A stretch of 64,000 bases of DNA from JBCDGZ01 sp038750655. GTDB taxonomy: Bacteria > Bacteroidota > Bacteroidia > Chitinophagales > Saprospiraceae. Below are positions 36,198-45,272 of this stretch, piece after piece (the first letter of the stretch is position 1; each line of letters starts with the position of its first letter). The stretch spans positions 1 through 64,000 of the forward strand of contig JBCDGZ010000010.1 in the NCBI GenBank assembly GCA_038750655.1. Reading direction: 5' to 3'. The notes under the pieces were generated by a model. The model saw nothing but the letters and a program-made list of their open reading frames with translations, was not told where the DNA came from and searched no databases. The position numbers were made by a program, and so were the translations under genes.

Positions 36198-37526
36198 TTA
36201 TTTTAACAGCGCACATCCAATCGCACAACGCAAACAACGCCGCGCATCGCAGTACTGCCGCTTCAATTGCAGCAGCGCCTGGGTCTGCCCCGCTGATTGC
36301 CCCTTCATCCCCAGCTCTTTCCATCGATCAATGATGCTGTTTCGCTCTGGCGGTAAGGTGTCCAGTAGATGAAGGGCCCGATCTCGGTATTGTGCCTCTT
36401 GCTTTTGTCTGCCGTACAGAAAGAGAAAAGGAGCGATTGTATTGATAATAAAGAGACGAACGGTTGCTTTGCCGAGGGACCGGGGCGGAGCTTTGGCTAT
36501 GCGATCAAAGCGGTAATGCTTTTGCCAGTAGTCAGAGAGTTGGAGGTCGAAGGCCTGTTCGATAGCTGGGTAATCCTCGGCGGCCAGCATCGTATGGAGT
36601 AATTGCTCGGTTTTGCTGATCAGTGCGGCGAGCTGGGCTAGCCGGAGGGTAGGAAAATTGGCGGGGCGCAACCGGGAGAACTTCCAACTGTGAGCGACCA
36701 GCGGCTTCAATCGGTATTTTTTCCTCAAAAAAGCGTATTCCTTTTTCAGAGCTTTTGGATAATCATCTTTCCAAGCTGTTTCCAAAAAACCTGCTTGTCC
36801 AAAAAGTAGTGCTTCGATTTGTAGCGGATTGCTTCGGTGCTTTTTCAGGAGCTTGAGCGGGAGAGAGCGAGCAAGCTGCACGAAGGGCAAAGTATTGATG
36901 TACAAACCAAAACTCCTCGCCAGAAATTGATAGAAAGTTAGTTCCCAGTCTCCCTGATTTTGCTTCAATACCTCCTCCATCACTTGCGTTTGCTGCTCCA
37001 GGCGCTCCACCAACAATCGCTCTAGCCAAAGCTGTCGCGTAATCTCAGGAACTTCTCCAAGCTGTGCCTGGCAAGGAATCCAGCTGCGATTGTGCAAAAG
37101 ACGTCGGTATCGACTGCCCAGGCCCGGCGGTATCCGTCGTTTCAGTTCCAAGCAAGGAATACGCGCTCCGCTGCTGCGAAATATGGGCCGATCCTCTTCG
37201 TAGACGAGGTGTAAAATAATGTTATCATAAGCTGGATCATGCTGGTGCTGATGATTGATCCATTCGGAGGCCAGAACGTGGATTTCGACATTACCAGCCC
37301 ACATCGTCCCACCGATTTGGATGCGGGCATTGTGAAAATCGGGGCCAGCGTCGGTATTGAGGTTACCTGGATGAATAATCCGAATGGCCTCACCAGTCGT
37401 CGTTGATAGGTCCTGGCGATTGAAGGCCTGTAATTGCCAGATGTAATGCAGAAAATCTTCCCGAAAAGGTGGTTGTAACCCGGCATCTTGGACATAATTA
37501 CCCAGCGGAAGAAAGGGAAATACCAT
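36198..37526 (-). CDS. DUF2851-family protein
   Basis: The product has 442 residues with no signal peptide. FLHYIWQLQAFNRQDLSTTT near the start, GNLNTDAGPDFHNARIQIGG and WAGNVEIHVLASEW are the conserved opening of the Bacteroidota DUF2851 family. The tail YCDARRCLRCAIG has a Cys arrangement that could bind metal. The Asp/Glu/His pattern of the N-terminal half resembles a nuclease-like site, but that is a guess. The ATG at 37526 is chosen; a GTG at 37550 would add 8 residues. It lies 136 bases downstream of folA. Confidence 0.78.
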   Translation of the reverse strand: MVFPFLPLGNYVQDAGLQPPFREDFLHYIWQLQAFNRQDLSTTTGEAIRIIHPGNLNTDAGPDFHNARIQIGGTMWAGNVEIHVLASEWINHQHQHDPAYDNIILHLVYEEDRPIFRSSGARIPCLELKRRIPPGLGSRYRRLLHNRSWIPCQAQLGEVPEITRQLWLERLLVERLEQQTQVMEEVLKQNQGDWELTFYQFLARSFGLYINTLPFVQLARSLPLKLLKKHRSNPLQIEALLFGQAGFLETAWKDDYPKALKKEYAFLRKKYRLKPLVAHSWKFSRLRPANFPTLRLAQLAALISKTEQLLHTMLAAEDYPAIEQAFDLQLSDYWQKHYRFDRIAKAPPRSLGKATVRLFIINTIAPFLFLYGRQKQEAQYRDRALHLLDTLPPERNSIIDRWKELGMKGQSAGQTQALLQLKRQYCDARRCLRCAIGCALLK

Positions 37527-37662
37527 AAGGTCAAAGTTTAATGGGTGCACGAAATAGAGACTTACTCGCCTCTCCTCCCGGAAACTTACCTTAGGAATTA
37601 CTTACTGGGCCAAAGGGAAAGGATATTCAGATAGACGATAAATATACAAATTGTTTTAAGTT

Positions 37663-38187
37663 TCACAAAATTTCTTCTGTCTTTTTTTCTTCCACCTTTA
37701 CTCGCTCCAAAACCTTGAAGACATAGTCATGTGGATTTTTTTCGTCTGCTTGGTGGGCCGACCGGCTACTTTCTTGCCATTCCGACCAATCTAATTCTGG
37801 GAAAAACACATCCCCTTTCACCTCAAGATCTACCTCGGTCAGGTAAAGCCGATCGAGGTAGGGCAGACTCAGCTCGTAAATTTGCGCTCCACCGATGATG
37901 AACACTTCTTCTTCTCCATTATCCTGCGCAATTTGCAGCGCCTCTTCGAGCGAATGCACAATGAGGCAGTTGGTAACCGAAAAGAATGGATTACGGGTCA
38001 TAATAATATTGGTACGTTTGGGTAGCGGTCGGCCAATAGACTCATAGCAGTTTCGCCCCATGATGATGTGGTGATGTATGGTAGTGGCCTTGAAATACTT
38101 GAGATCGGCGGGGAGGTACCAGGGTATATCATTGTTTTTTCCGATAACCCGATTATTTGCAGTGGCTACTATAGCAGAGATGATCAT
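37663..38187 (-). CDS. folA: Dihydrofolate reductase
   Basis: This enzyme reduces dihydrofolate to tetrahydrofolate with NADPH. The product has 174 residues. MIISAIVATANNRVIGKNND and IPWYLPADLKYFKATT carry the Met20-loop region and the catalytic acid (Asp28). IIMGRNCYESIG and EVFIIGGAQIYELSLP are the NADPH-binding segments. A charged C-terminal tail (VEEKKTEEIL) is slightly longer than in E. coli. It is 3 bases from the CapA-like gene, at the end of the mre operon. Confidence 0.94.
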   Translation of the reverse strand: MIISAIVATANNRVIGKNNDIPWYLPADLKYFKATTIHHHIIMGRNCYESIGRPLPKRTNIIMTRNPFFSVTNCLIVHSLEEALQIAQDNGEEEVFIIGGAQIYELSLPYLDRLYLTEVDLEVKGDVFFPELDWSEWQESSRSAHQADEKNPHDYVFKVLERVKVEEKKTEEIL

Positions 38188-38190
38188 GTA

Positions 38191-39357
38191 CTAATATTTT
38201 ACCTCAAATTGACTAATGTTGAGCTTTCGCTCTTTGGTTGTACTTAAATGCTGGCGAATGAATGTCGCAAAATCATCCATCTTTTCTCGGTTCTCCTTAC
38301 TCATTTCGGGAAAATACTCCTTGTCGTTTTCGATGGCCGAAACGGGAAGCGTGAAGAAATTAACTTTTCCCCCTTTCTCCTCATGGACACAACGCCAGAC
38401 AGGAATATAATGGTAATCGACCAAAGAAGTTTGGCCAGATCGATGGTTTTTAACCAATTCTACTTCAACTACAATTCCTCCGTCTGTATTGACCTTTTTT
38501 TGGTCGGAGATAAAATTGCCCAGAGAATAGACTACCAAGCCTTTTCTCAGGGTACCGTCGGGCGCGGCGATCTTCTTTTCGCGAATAGGTTGTACGACAT
38601 GGGGATGGCTACCGATGATCAGGTCGGCTCCCCAATCGAACAACTTTTGAGTCAGCCGTCGTTGCCGTCTGCTTTCTTGTAATCGGTATTCCTTGCCCCA
38701 GTGCATGGCGACTATAATAGCGTCGGGTTGCAGCTTTTGTGCTTCGATCATATCCTGATGGATCAGGCTGGTATCGATCCTGTTGACCAAGGTTGGCGGG
38801 ACCGTTCGGTGTTTATTGGTACTGAAAGTATAGTTGAGGAAAGCCAGTTTGAGCCCATTTTTGTAGACAAGGAGTGGATAGAAGAGTTCTCGTTCCTTCT
38901 GATTATTGAAGGTGCCGGTTTGGTAAAAGTGATGCTTACGCAGAACTTCGATGGTGTGGATGACTCCCTGTTTGCCAGCATCGTTAGAGTGGTTATTAGA
39001 GGTGAGGAGGAGGTCAAAACCTGATTGCCGAAGGGCCTCGGCCAGGGCGTCGGGGCTGCGAAACATCGGCCAGCCCCGGTAGGGGCCTATACCGGGTAAA
39101 GTTACTTCCAGGTTCGCGACGGCCAAGTCAGCCTGTTCCAGCAGGGGGCTGATGTATCGAAGGGAAGGTATATAATCATATTCCTCCTGGCCGCTCCGCT
39201 TCGCCGCTTCGATTTGCCGATCGTGCCCCATAATGTCGCCGGCAAATAACAGGGTGACTTGGCTGATGCTATCAGCTGGTTGAGCAATGATGGGCAAATT
39301 AGCCCCCCAAAGGAGGCAGGAGAGCCACGCCAGGCGGAGGTAGTGAGTAAATGGCAT
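38191..39357 (-). CDS. CapA-family metallophosphatase-like protein
   Basis: The product has 388 residues with a signal peptide (cleavage near PIIAQ). The CapA domain shows LLFAGDIMGHDRQI, ADLAVANLEVTLPGIGPY, LLLTSNNHSNDAGKQG, VAMHWGKEY and LIIGSHPHVVQP, matching the metallophosphoesterase-like CapA/PgsA fold used in poly-gamma-glutamate export or processing. No other capsule gene is adjacent. Its ATG overlaps the mrdA stop by one base, so the two are translationally coupled and it belongs to the cell-shape operon here, in the place where rodA is common in related genomes. Confidence 0.88.
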   Translation of the reverse strand: MPFTHYLRLAWLSCLLWGANLPIIAQPADSISQVTLLFAGDIMGHDRQIEAAKRSGQEEYDYIPSLRYISPLLEQADLAVANLEVTLPGIGPYRGWPMFRSPDALAEALRQSGFDLLLTSNNHSNDAGKQGVIHTIEVLRKHHFYQTGTFNNQKERELFYPLLVYKNGLKLAFLNYTFSTNKHRTVPPTLVNRIDTSLIHQDMIEAQKLQPDAIIVAMHWGKEYRLQESRRQRRLTQKLFDWGADLIIGSHPHVVQPIREKKIAAPDGTLRKGLVVYSLGNFISDQKKVNTDGGIVVEVELVKNHRSGQTSLVDYHYIPVWRCVHEEKGGKVNFFTLPVSAIENDKEYFPEMSKENREKMDDFATFIRQHLSTTKERKLNISQFEVKY

Positions 39358-41207
39358 TAGGGAGCGCTGGTCAGATTGGCTTCGAGCATCCGTTTTTCTA
39401 AATAATTACGGGAAGGATCGACACTCCCCTTCAGGTATTTCTCGATCATCAAACTAGCAATTGGAGCAGCATACGTAGCTCCCCAGATGCCGTGTTCGAC
39501 GTAGACGGCAATCGCAATTTGAGGATTTTCCTTTGGAGCAAAGGCAAAAAAGACGGAGTGGTCCTTACCGTGCGGGTTCTGCGAGGTCCCCGTTTTTCCA
39601 CATATCGCAATATCCTTAATGAAGGCGACTCTAGCTGTACCTTTCAATAAGGCCTGCTCCATGCCTTCAACAACCGGATCATAGAATTCTGGTTTAATCG
39701 GAATGCTGTGCTTTTCTCGAAATTTGGACGGAATGTCCTGATCATCATCCTTGAAAGCCTTGATCAGGTGTGGAGTATAATAATAGCCCCGATTGGCCAT
39801 GACGGCGGCCAAGTTCGCCATTTGCAAAGTCGTCATTTCTACCTCCCCCTGACCAATACCGATCGACATAATGGTCGGCGAATACCAGGGGCCATTGGCC
39901 TTGGGATAGAGCTTGTCGTAATAGGCGGAAGTGGGCACATTGCCCTCTCGCTCGTTGGGAATATCAACCCCCAGGGGCGTACCCAGCCCGAATTGATAGA
40001 GATAGCGGCTAAAGAGATCAACCCCCTTCTGTGGTTTGTAGAAACCGTCGATTTCCACAATATCGCGGATGGTTTGGAAGAAATAGGCATTGCAAGAATG
40101 GGCCATAGCAATCTCCACATTATACGGTGGTGGATGATCGTGGCATTTGCGCATTTCCCCATTGTAGAAATAGCCCATTTTACAAGGAATGAATCGATTA
40201 GGCTGTAGTACCTTCTCCTGCATACCGACCAGCGCAACGACTGATTTGAAGATGGAGCCCGGAGGGTACTTGGCCATGATAGACCGGTCGAAGAAGGGCT
40301 TGAGCGTATCGTTGAGTAGGGCGCTGAAGGCCTCCCCGCGATGTCGATTAATGGTCAGCAGATTGGGGTCGTAGGTCGGCGTACTGATCATGGTCAGGAT
40401 TTCTCCGCTGGCGGGCTCAATGGCGACGATGCTGCCCGTTTTGTTCTGCATCAATTGCTCCCCATAGCCCTGCAAATCGATGTCCAGCGTCGAGATGAGG
40501 TCTTTGCCTGAAATGGCCACCGAATCCTGTTTGCCATTTTTATAGGGACCTACCTCCCGACCCATATTATCCTTAAGGATGTATTTAGCGCCTTTTCGGC
40601 CTCGCAGTTCCTTTTCGTAAGCCGCCTCCAGGCCCATCGCGCCGATGTAATCCCCTTTGGCATACTGACCCGGAAATTTCTCCAACTGCTCCTGATTGAC
40701 CTCATTGAGATAGCCCAAAACGTGAGCAGCATTTTTGTGGGGATAGCCCCGCACATTACGCAGTTGTATAGAAAATCCTGGAAACTCATGCAGGTGCTCC
40801 ATAAAGCGGGCACAGGTCTCCGCAGAAATTTTTGACATAAAAACAAAAGGCACCGATTTGGAATAGCGTCGGCTACGAAAGTTTTTGTCCAGGTTATTTT
40901 TAAATGTTTTGCGATTAATTTTCAGCAGTTCACAGAACTTGGTGGTATCCATCTCCGGGCGAATCTGGTTGTAGGTCACCTTGAGGTCGTACATGGCATT
41001 ATTGTTCACCAACAACTTCTTATTGCGATCGTAGATCAGCCCTCGGGAAGGATAGAGGACGTATTTATCGATAGCGGTGGCACTGGCGCGCGCCTGGTAG
41101 GAGGTATCCAATAGCTGAATTTGCAGGGCCTTGAACAGCAAGATGCCTGCGGCTATGAAGAATAAGAGTTTGACAACACTGCTTCGTTCTCTGTAATTAT
41201 CGCTCAC
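39357..41207 (-). CDS. mrdA: Penicillin-binding protein 2
   Basis: PBP2 is the transpeptidase of the elongasome. The product has 616 residues: one N-terminal membrane helix (about 12-30), a dimerisation domain (about 50-230) and the transpeptidase domain. The active Ser318 is in PPGSIFK, the SxN motif is Ser371-Cys-Asn373, and KTG is at 538-540. It follows mreD by 18 bases and overlaps the CapA-like gene by 1 base. Confidence 0.94.
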   Translation of the reverse strand: MSDNYRERSSVVKLLFFIAAGILLFKALQIQLLDTSYQARASATAIDKYVLYPSRGLIYDRNKKLLVNNNAMYDLKVTYNQIRPEMDTTKFCELLKINRKTFKNNLDKNFRSRRYSKSVPFVFMSKISAETCARFMEHLHEFPGFSIQLRNVRGYPHKNAAHVLGYLNEVNQEQLEKFPGQYAKGDYIGAMGLEAAYEKELRGRKGAKYILKDNMGREVGPYKNGKQDSVAISGKDLISTLDIDLQGYGEQLMQNKTGSIVAIEPASGEILTMISTPTYDPNLLTINRHRGEAFSALLNDTLKPFFDRSIMAKYPPGSIFKSVVALVGMQEKVLQPNRFIPCKMGYFYNGEMRKCHDHPPPYNVEIAMAHSCNAYFFQTIRDIVEIDGFYKPQKGVDLFSRYLYQFGLGTPLGVDIPNEREGNVPTSAYYDKLYPKANGPWYSPTIMSIGIGQGEVEMTTLQMANLAAVMANRGYYYTPHLIKAFKDDDQDIPSKFREKHSIPIKPEFYDPVVEGMEQALLKGTARVAFIKDIAICGKTGTSQNPHGKDHSVFFAFAPKENPQIAIAVYVEHGIWGATYAAPIASLMIEKYLKGSVDPSRNYLEKRMLEANLTSAP

Positions 41208-41225
41208 GCTGTGGTTGTTTTTTAA

Positions 41226-41747
41226 TCAATCTCTCGGATCAAAGATAAACTGATACATAATAATAAAAATCATGGATATAAAAAAGCTCGATACCGTACG
41301 CAGAAATATATCACCGATATAGTAAAAAGTAAAGGCCTCAACAGAAAAATAGAAAAACAAATGGGCGAACATCAGAACGCTAGAATAAATCAAGAACCAG
41401 CTGAGGCCAAAGCGGGCTTTGGTCGGGGTATGGTTGACGTTGTAGCCGCCTCGGGGCTCCATGAAAGAGAGCACGAAGGGGCGGATGAAGGCGGTGAAGA
41501 CGCCGGCGCTGGCGTGGACCCCCGGGGAGTCGTAAAAAATATCGATGCCGATGCCCAGTACGAAGCCTAGGCCCACTAGCAGGGAATGCGGGATGCGCAG
41601 GGGCAGCAGCATAATGAATAGGGGGTAGAGAAAGATGTTGAAATAGTTGAAGTTTTCCCAACCTAGAGAGAAACGCTTGAGGACCAAGACTTGCAAGAAG
41701 ACCAGCCCTAGAAAGCGGAGTGTATTTGCGAGAACCGTACTATTCAT
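41226..41747 (-). CDS. mreD: Rod shape-determining protein MreD
   Basis: The product has 173 residues with about five membrane segments. LRIPHSLLVGLGFVLGIGID and the following FYDSPGVHASAGVF resemble MreD, which joins MreC and PBP2 in the elongasome. Sequence conservation in this family is low; the call rests equally on its place between mreC and mrdA. It overlaps mreC by 8 bases. Confidence 0.88.
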   Translation of the reverse strand: MNSTVLANTLRFLGLVFLQVLVLKRFSLGWENFNYFNIFLYPLFIMLLPLRIPHSLLVGLGFVLGIGIDIFYDSPGVHASAGVFTAFIRPFVLSFMEPRGGYNVNHTPTKARFGLSWFLIYSSVLMFAHLFFYFSVEAFTFYYIGDIFLRTVSSFFISMIFIIMYQFIFDPRD

Positions 41748-42570
41748 CCTGCCCCTCGTTTTTGAGTTCTTCCAGTTCGTTTTTAAGCAAATTGTTGATC
41801 ACATAAACGTACTTGATGTTACTCAGGTCGTTGCCGAGTGCGACGTCAATGGTGTAGAAATTACTGCCCGGTTCGATGTAAAAATCTTCGATGGTACCAA
41901 TCATGATGCCCTCCGGGAAAATCGAGGAGTAGCCGCTGGTTTGTATGGTATCCCCCTTGACGAGATCGGCGTGCTTGGGAATATCGATGAGCGTCGTCTG
42001 CGTCGGATCGCTGTTTCGCCAAACCAAGAAGCCATGATAGCCATTGCGGCGCACCGCCGCGCTGATCCGCGATTCCTTGTTGAGTATAGACATCACACTA
42101 GCAAAGTGCTCGGTGCATTTGTTGATGACGCCGACGAGACCAGACTTGCTGACGACGCCCATCCCCGGCTTGACCTTTTGTTTTTCTCCCAGCTCAATAG
42201 TCAGAAAGTTATTGTGCGAGCTGATGGAGTTGTTCCGTACTTTGGCGGGCATAAACTCGTACATCATCAAGGTATCCTGATAAAACATGGTATCCCTAGT
42301 CGGGCTTTGGATTAAGCGGGCATTATCGAGGCGAGCGTAGAGTTGGGCATTTTCACGGGAGATGGAGTCGGCAACGGCGGATAGATTCCAGAACTTGGTG
42401 ACCTCGTCCATTTGGGAGTACAAAAAACCGCTGATGGTATTGGCAGAGCTGAAGAAGATTTGGTTTTGCTTCTTATTGTATTGCACGACCATGTAGAAAC
42501 ACAGACCTTCTAGCAAGAGGAAAAGGATGAATCCCCCGTATTTTATAAAGATCAGAATCAGGTTGCGCAT
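41740..42570 (-). CDS. mreC: Rod shape-determining protein MreC
   Basis: The product has 276 residues: an N-terminal membrane helix (about 8-28), a coiled coil (about 60-90) and a periplasmic double beta-barrel with KPGMGVVSKSGLVGVINKCT, GYHGFLVWRNSDP and HADLVKGDTIQTSGYSSIFP. MreC activates PBP2 and links it to MreB. A short hairpin separates it from mreB. Confidence 0.93.
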   Translation of the reverse strand: MRNLILIFIKYGGFILFLLLEGLCFYMVVQYNKKQNQIFFSSANTISGFLYSQMDEVTKFWNLSAVADSISRENAQLYARLDNARLIQSPTRDTMFYQDTLMMYEFMPAKVRNNSISSHNNFLTIELGEKQKVKPGMGVVSKSGLVGVINKCTEHFASVMSILNKESRISAAVRRNGYHGFLVWRNSDPTQTTLIDIPKHADLVKGDTIQTSGYSSIFPEGIMIGTIEDFYIEPGSNFYTIDVALGNDLSNIKYVYVINNLLKNELEELKNEGQDE

Positions 42571-42578
42571 ACATTAAG

Positions 42579-42598
42579 GCTTTGGCGAAGACCAAAGC
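42579..42598 (-). other. Hairpin between mreB and mreC
   Basis: A 7-bp perfect stem (42579-42585 with 42592-42598) with a 6-base loop lies in the 40-base gap. No T-run follows, so it is more likely an mRNA stability or processing element than a terminator. Confidence 0.4.
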
Positions 42599-42610
42599 AT
42601 ATTTGCCAGG

Positions 42611-43642
42611 TCAAACGCTCTTTCGATCGATAAGGAAAGAAAAACGGTCCGATTTCTTCAAAGCAATCCCGGTACCTCGGACCACTGCGCGCAGTGGGTC
42701 TTCTGCGATGTGTACAGGCAGCTTGGTCTTTTGAGCGATTCGTTTGTCCAATCCCCGGAGCAAGGCTCCACCGCCGGTGAGGTAGAGGCCGGTTTGGTAG
42801 ATGTCCGATGCCAATTCCGGTGGGGTGGTTTCCAATGCTTTGAGAACGGCATCTTCGACCTTAGAGATGGATTTATCGAGGGCGTGAGCAATTTCCTGGT
42901 AGGTGATGGTAATTTGTTTAGGGATACCTGTCATCAAGTCCCGGCCGTTGACGGCGTAGTCGCTAGGCGGCGTTTCCAACTCCGGCAGGGCGGAGCCCAC
43001 GTTGATCTTGATTTGCTCGGCAGTACGCTCTCCGATGAGGATGTTGTGCTGCCGCTTCATGTAATTCATGATGTCGATGGTAAACTCATCTCCTGCGGTC
43101 CGGATGGATTGGTCGCAGACGATACCCGAAAGGGCGATTACCGCGATCTCCGTCGTTCCTCCTCCGATGTCAATAATCATGTTGCCGATGGGCTCCTCGA
43201 CATCCAGTCCAATACCGAGGGCGGCAGCCATCGGCTCGTGGATGAGGTAGGTCTCTTTGGAATCGACATGATCTGCGGAGTCGAAGACGGCGCGCTTTTC
43301 CACCTCCGTGATTCCCGAGGGAATACAGATGACCATTTTCATATGGGTGAAAAACTTTCGGCGGTTGCCCGTCATATTGATCAGTCCCTGGATCATGCTT
43401 TCGGCAGCTTGAAAATCTGCGATAACACCATCTTTGAGTGGACGGATGGTTTTTATATTTTCATGAGTTTTTTCGTGCATTTGCATGGCCTTCGTTCCCA
43501 CGGCGATCGTCTCTCCCGTTCTGCGATTAATGGCCACGATGGAAGGCTCATCTACCACCACATTACCATCTTGGATGATGAGCGTGTTTGCTGTTCCAAG
43601 GTCAATTGCTAACTCCTGCGTAAAAAAGCTGAACAGTTTCAT
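42611..43642 (-). CDS. mreB: Rod shape-determining protein MreB
   Basis: MreB is the actin-like ATPase that guides lateral wall synthesis. The product has 343 residues. The phosphate-binding loops are IDLGTANTLI and IIDIGGGTTEIAVI, with TGGGALLRGLD in the adenosine-binding region. The opening MKLFSFFTQE is the usual amphipathic membrane anchor and fixes the ATG at 43642. It is the first gene of the cluster mreB-mreC-mreD-mrdA-capA-like-folA. No clean consensus promoter is seen in the 255 bases upstream. Confidence 0.96.
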   Translation of the reverse strand: MKLFSFFTQELAIDLGTANTLIIQDGNVVVDEPSIVAINRRTGETIAVGTKAMQMHEKTHENIKTIRPLKDGVIADFQAAESMIQGLINMTGNRRKFFTHMKMVICIPSGITEVEKRAVFDSADHVDSKETYLIHEPMAAALGIGLDVEEPIGNMIIDIGGGTTEIAVIALSGIVCDQSIRTAGDEFTIDIMNYMKRQHNILIGERTAEQIKINVGSALPELETPPSDYAVNGRDLMTGIPKQITITYQEIAHALDKSISKVEDAVLKALETTPPELASDIYQTGLYLTGGGALLRGLDKRIAQKTKLPVHIAEDPLRAVVRGTGIALKKSDRFSFLIDRKSV

Positions 43643-43790
43643 TAATAAGTTTGAGTTCTTTAAACGCCTACAACAAGTTCTCTCTGTTTGCTGGCATAGC
43701 AGCAAACACAAAAGAAATCAAAATTTGCGTAAAAATGAAGAAATAATACTATTCAATTGAATAAAAACTTGCTATATGATTAAAAACAAT

Positions 43791-43817
43791 AGCTTACGGT
43801 TTAGCCTAGGGTAAGCT
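43791..43817 (-). terminator. Possible terminator after the M16-like gene
   Basis: A 7-bp inverted repeat (AGCTTAC at 43791-43797, GTAAGCT at 43811-43817) is followed on the minus strand by ATTGTTTTTAA, a weak T-rich tract, about 80 bases past the stop codon. Confidence 0.35.
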
Positions 43818-43897
43818 TCGGTAGAAAGGGAGGCAAAATGTTTTGCAAATCAATTGCTTATAGGGCAAAGCTACACAAAAAATTGGGCTTACAAAAC

Positions 43898-45166
43898 TCA
43901 TTGCCCAACGATGACTTCCCACATCTCTTCGCGGCTGAAAAATCGCTGAGCCAAGGCCCTTAGTTCTTCGGCACTGATGTGGCGAATGGTATGGGCCAAT
44001 TGCTCAAAATTATCGAAGGATAAGCCCTCGGTAATGCCTACGCGGACGATCTCTGAAACGTTGAACGCACCGTCCAGAGACGTTAACAAATTGCCCAGCA
44101 AATAATTGCGGACCATTTGTAGTTCCTCTTCTTTGACCAGCTCTGTTTTCATTCTTTCCATCTCGGCGTAAATCTCTTTGCGGGTGGGTTCAACCATATC
44201 GTTGCTCACCTCGGTGCCAATGCAAAAGTAGCCGTCTTGAAACAGGGTTTCGGCGGAAGAATAGATGTTGTAGGTGTAGCCTTTGTCTTCGCGGATATTG
44301 GCCATCAACCTCGATCCGAAGTAGCCGCCGTAGATGGTGTTGAGCACGTACATGGCCTTGTAGTCTGGATGGTGACGGTTGAAGAGGCGTCGTCCGATGC
44401 GAATAGCAGTTTGCAGCGATTCGTCCTGTTGGAGGCGCAGTTGCTGCGGTTGAGTGTGGATGGTGGGAAAATATCCTTGCGAAACAAGCCCGGTGGGAAT
44501 ATTACTGAAATGCTCGTTGAGCAGCTCAATATGTCGGTCTTCCGTTTTACCGCTGATGAAGAGATAGCAGTTGTTGCGGTTGTAATGCTGTTGGAAATGG
44601 GCCATCAAATCTTCGCGGGTCAGGGCCGCATAGCTCTCCAGGCTGCTGTTGTAGCCGTAGGGATGGTCGCTGCCGAAGATCAGCTCGGTGATGGTTCGGT
44701 AGGCCACCACATCATTTTTAGACAGGTCGACCTGTAGGCGTTGCTGATGGCGCTCGATGAAAGCTTTTAGTTCCTCTTCCGGAAAGGCAGGCCGAGTGAG
44801 AATAGACGAGAATAATGGTAATAGTTTGTCAAAATGCTTACTCAAGCTGTACAGGATAAAATTGGAAGTATCCAGGTTGATAGGCGTATTCAAAGAGCCA
44901 CCATAAAAATCCAGAATTTCAGCAATTTCAGCCGCCGAATGCTCTGTAGTGCCCTCGCGGAGTAAGCGGGCCGTCGCCCGTCCGACCATATGCTTGCGCT
45001 CGTAAGGTCTGCCTGCCCGGAATACCACTTCCAGCTTGAGTACTTCCTGCGTACCCAACTTGACTTCATACACCGGAATGCCATTATCCAGCAGGTGCTT
45101 TTTCGGTCTCGGCAGATAAATATCCGAGATTTGCTGTATTGGCGGAGCCACTTTTCTATCCAACAT
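43898..45166 (-). CDS. M16-family peptidase-like protein without the zinc motif
   Basis: The product has 422 residues with no signal peptide. Two M16 domains are recognisable (LDNGIPVYEVKLGTQEVLKL near the start; GGYFGSRLMANIREDKGYTY in the second half). Where active members have HxxEH, this protein reads GRATARLLREGT (Arg63 and Arg67 replace the His), so it cannot bind zinc in the standard way. In this family such subunits usually pair with an active partner encoded next door, but none is adjacent. The promoter sits 4 bases upstream of the ATG. Confidence 0.85.
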   Translation of the reverse strand: MLDRKVAPPIQQISDIYLPRPKKHLLDNGIPVYEVKLGTQEVLKLEVVFRAGRPYERKHMVGRATARLLREGTTEHSAAEIAEILDFYGGSLNTPINLDTSNFILYSLSKHFDKLLPLFSSILTRPAFPEEELKAFIERHQQRLQVDLSKNDVVAYRTITELIFGSDHPYGYNSSLESYAALTREDLMAHFQQHYNRNNCYLFISGKTEDRHIELLNEHFSNIPTGLVSQGYFPTIHTQPQQLRLQQDESLQTAIRIGRRLFNRHHPDYKAMYVLNTIYGGYFGSRLMANIREDKGYTYNIYSSAETLFQDGYFCIGTEVSNDMVEPTRKEIYAEMERMKTELVKEEELQMVRNYLLGNLLTSLDGAFNVSEIVRVGITEGLSFDNFEQLAHTIRHISAEELRALAQRFFSREEMWEVIVGQ

Positions 45167-45170
45167 AGTG

Positions 45171-45178
45171 CAAAGGTA
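45171..45178 (-). promoter_or_regulatory. Promoter -7 element for the M16-like gene, implying a leaderless mRNA
   Basis: On the minus strand: TACCTTTG, 4 bases, ATG. There is no TTG at the ideal -33 position, so this is weaker than the ade case but has the identical 4-base spacing. Confidence 0.5.
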
Positions 45179-45214
45179 TGACTTTGACCAGATTATTAAC
45201 AGAGGGAGACAAAG

Positions 45215-45223
45215 TTATCAACA
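45215..45223 (+). promoter_or_regulatory. DnaA-box-like site upstream of dnaN
   Basis: TTATCAACA differs at one position from the DnaA consensus TTATCCACA. A weaker TTATTAACA lies at 45193-45201. Both are in the 138-base divergent region before dnaN. Confidence 0.35.
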
Positions 45224-45264
45224 TTCTGTTAACTTTTTATGGTGCAAAACTAGTTGAGAAGGCT

Positions 45265-45272
45265 TATTTTTG
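45265..45272 (+). promoter_or_regulatory. Promoter -7 element for dnaN
   Basis: TATTTTTG matches TAnnTTTG and lies 32 bases before the dnaN ATG. No TTG is found at standard spacing. Confidence 0.5.

Noticed and set aside
42710..43612. Long open frame (about 300 codons) on the plus strand
   Set aside because: It lies fully antisense to mreB and has no family features; it is a by-product of codon bias in a conserved gene.
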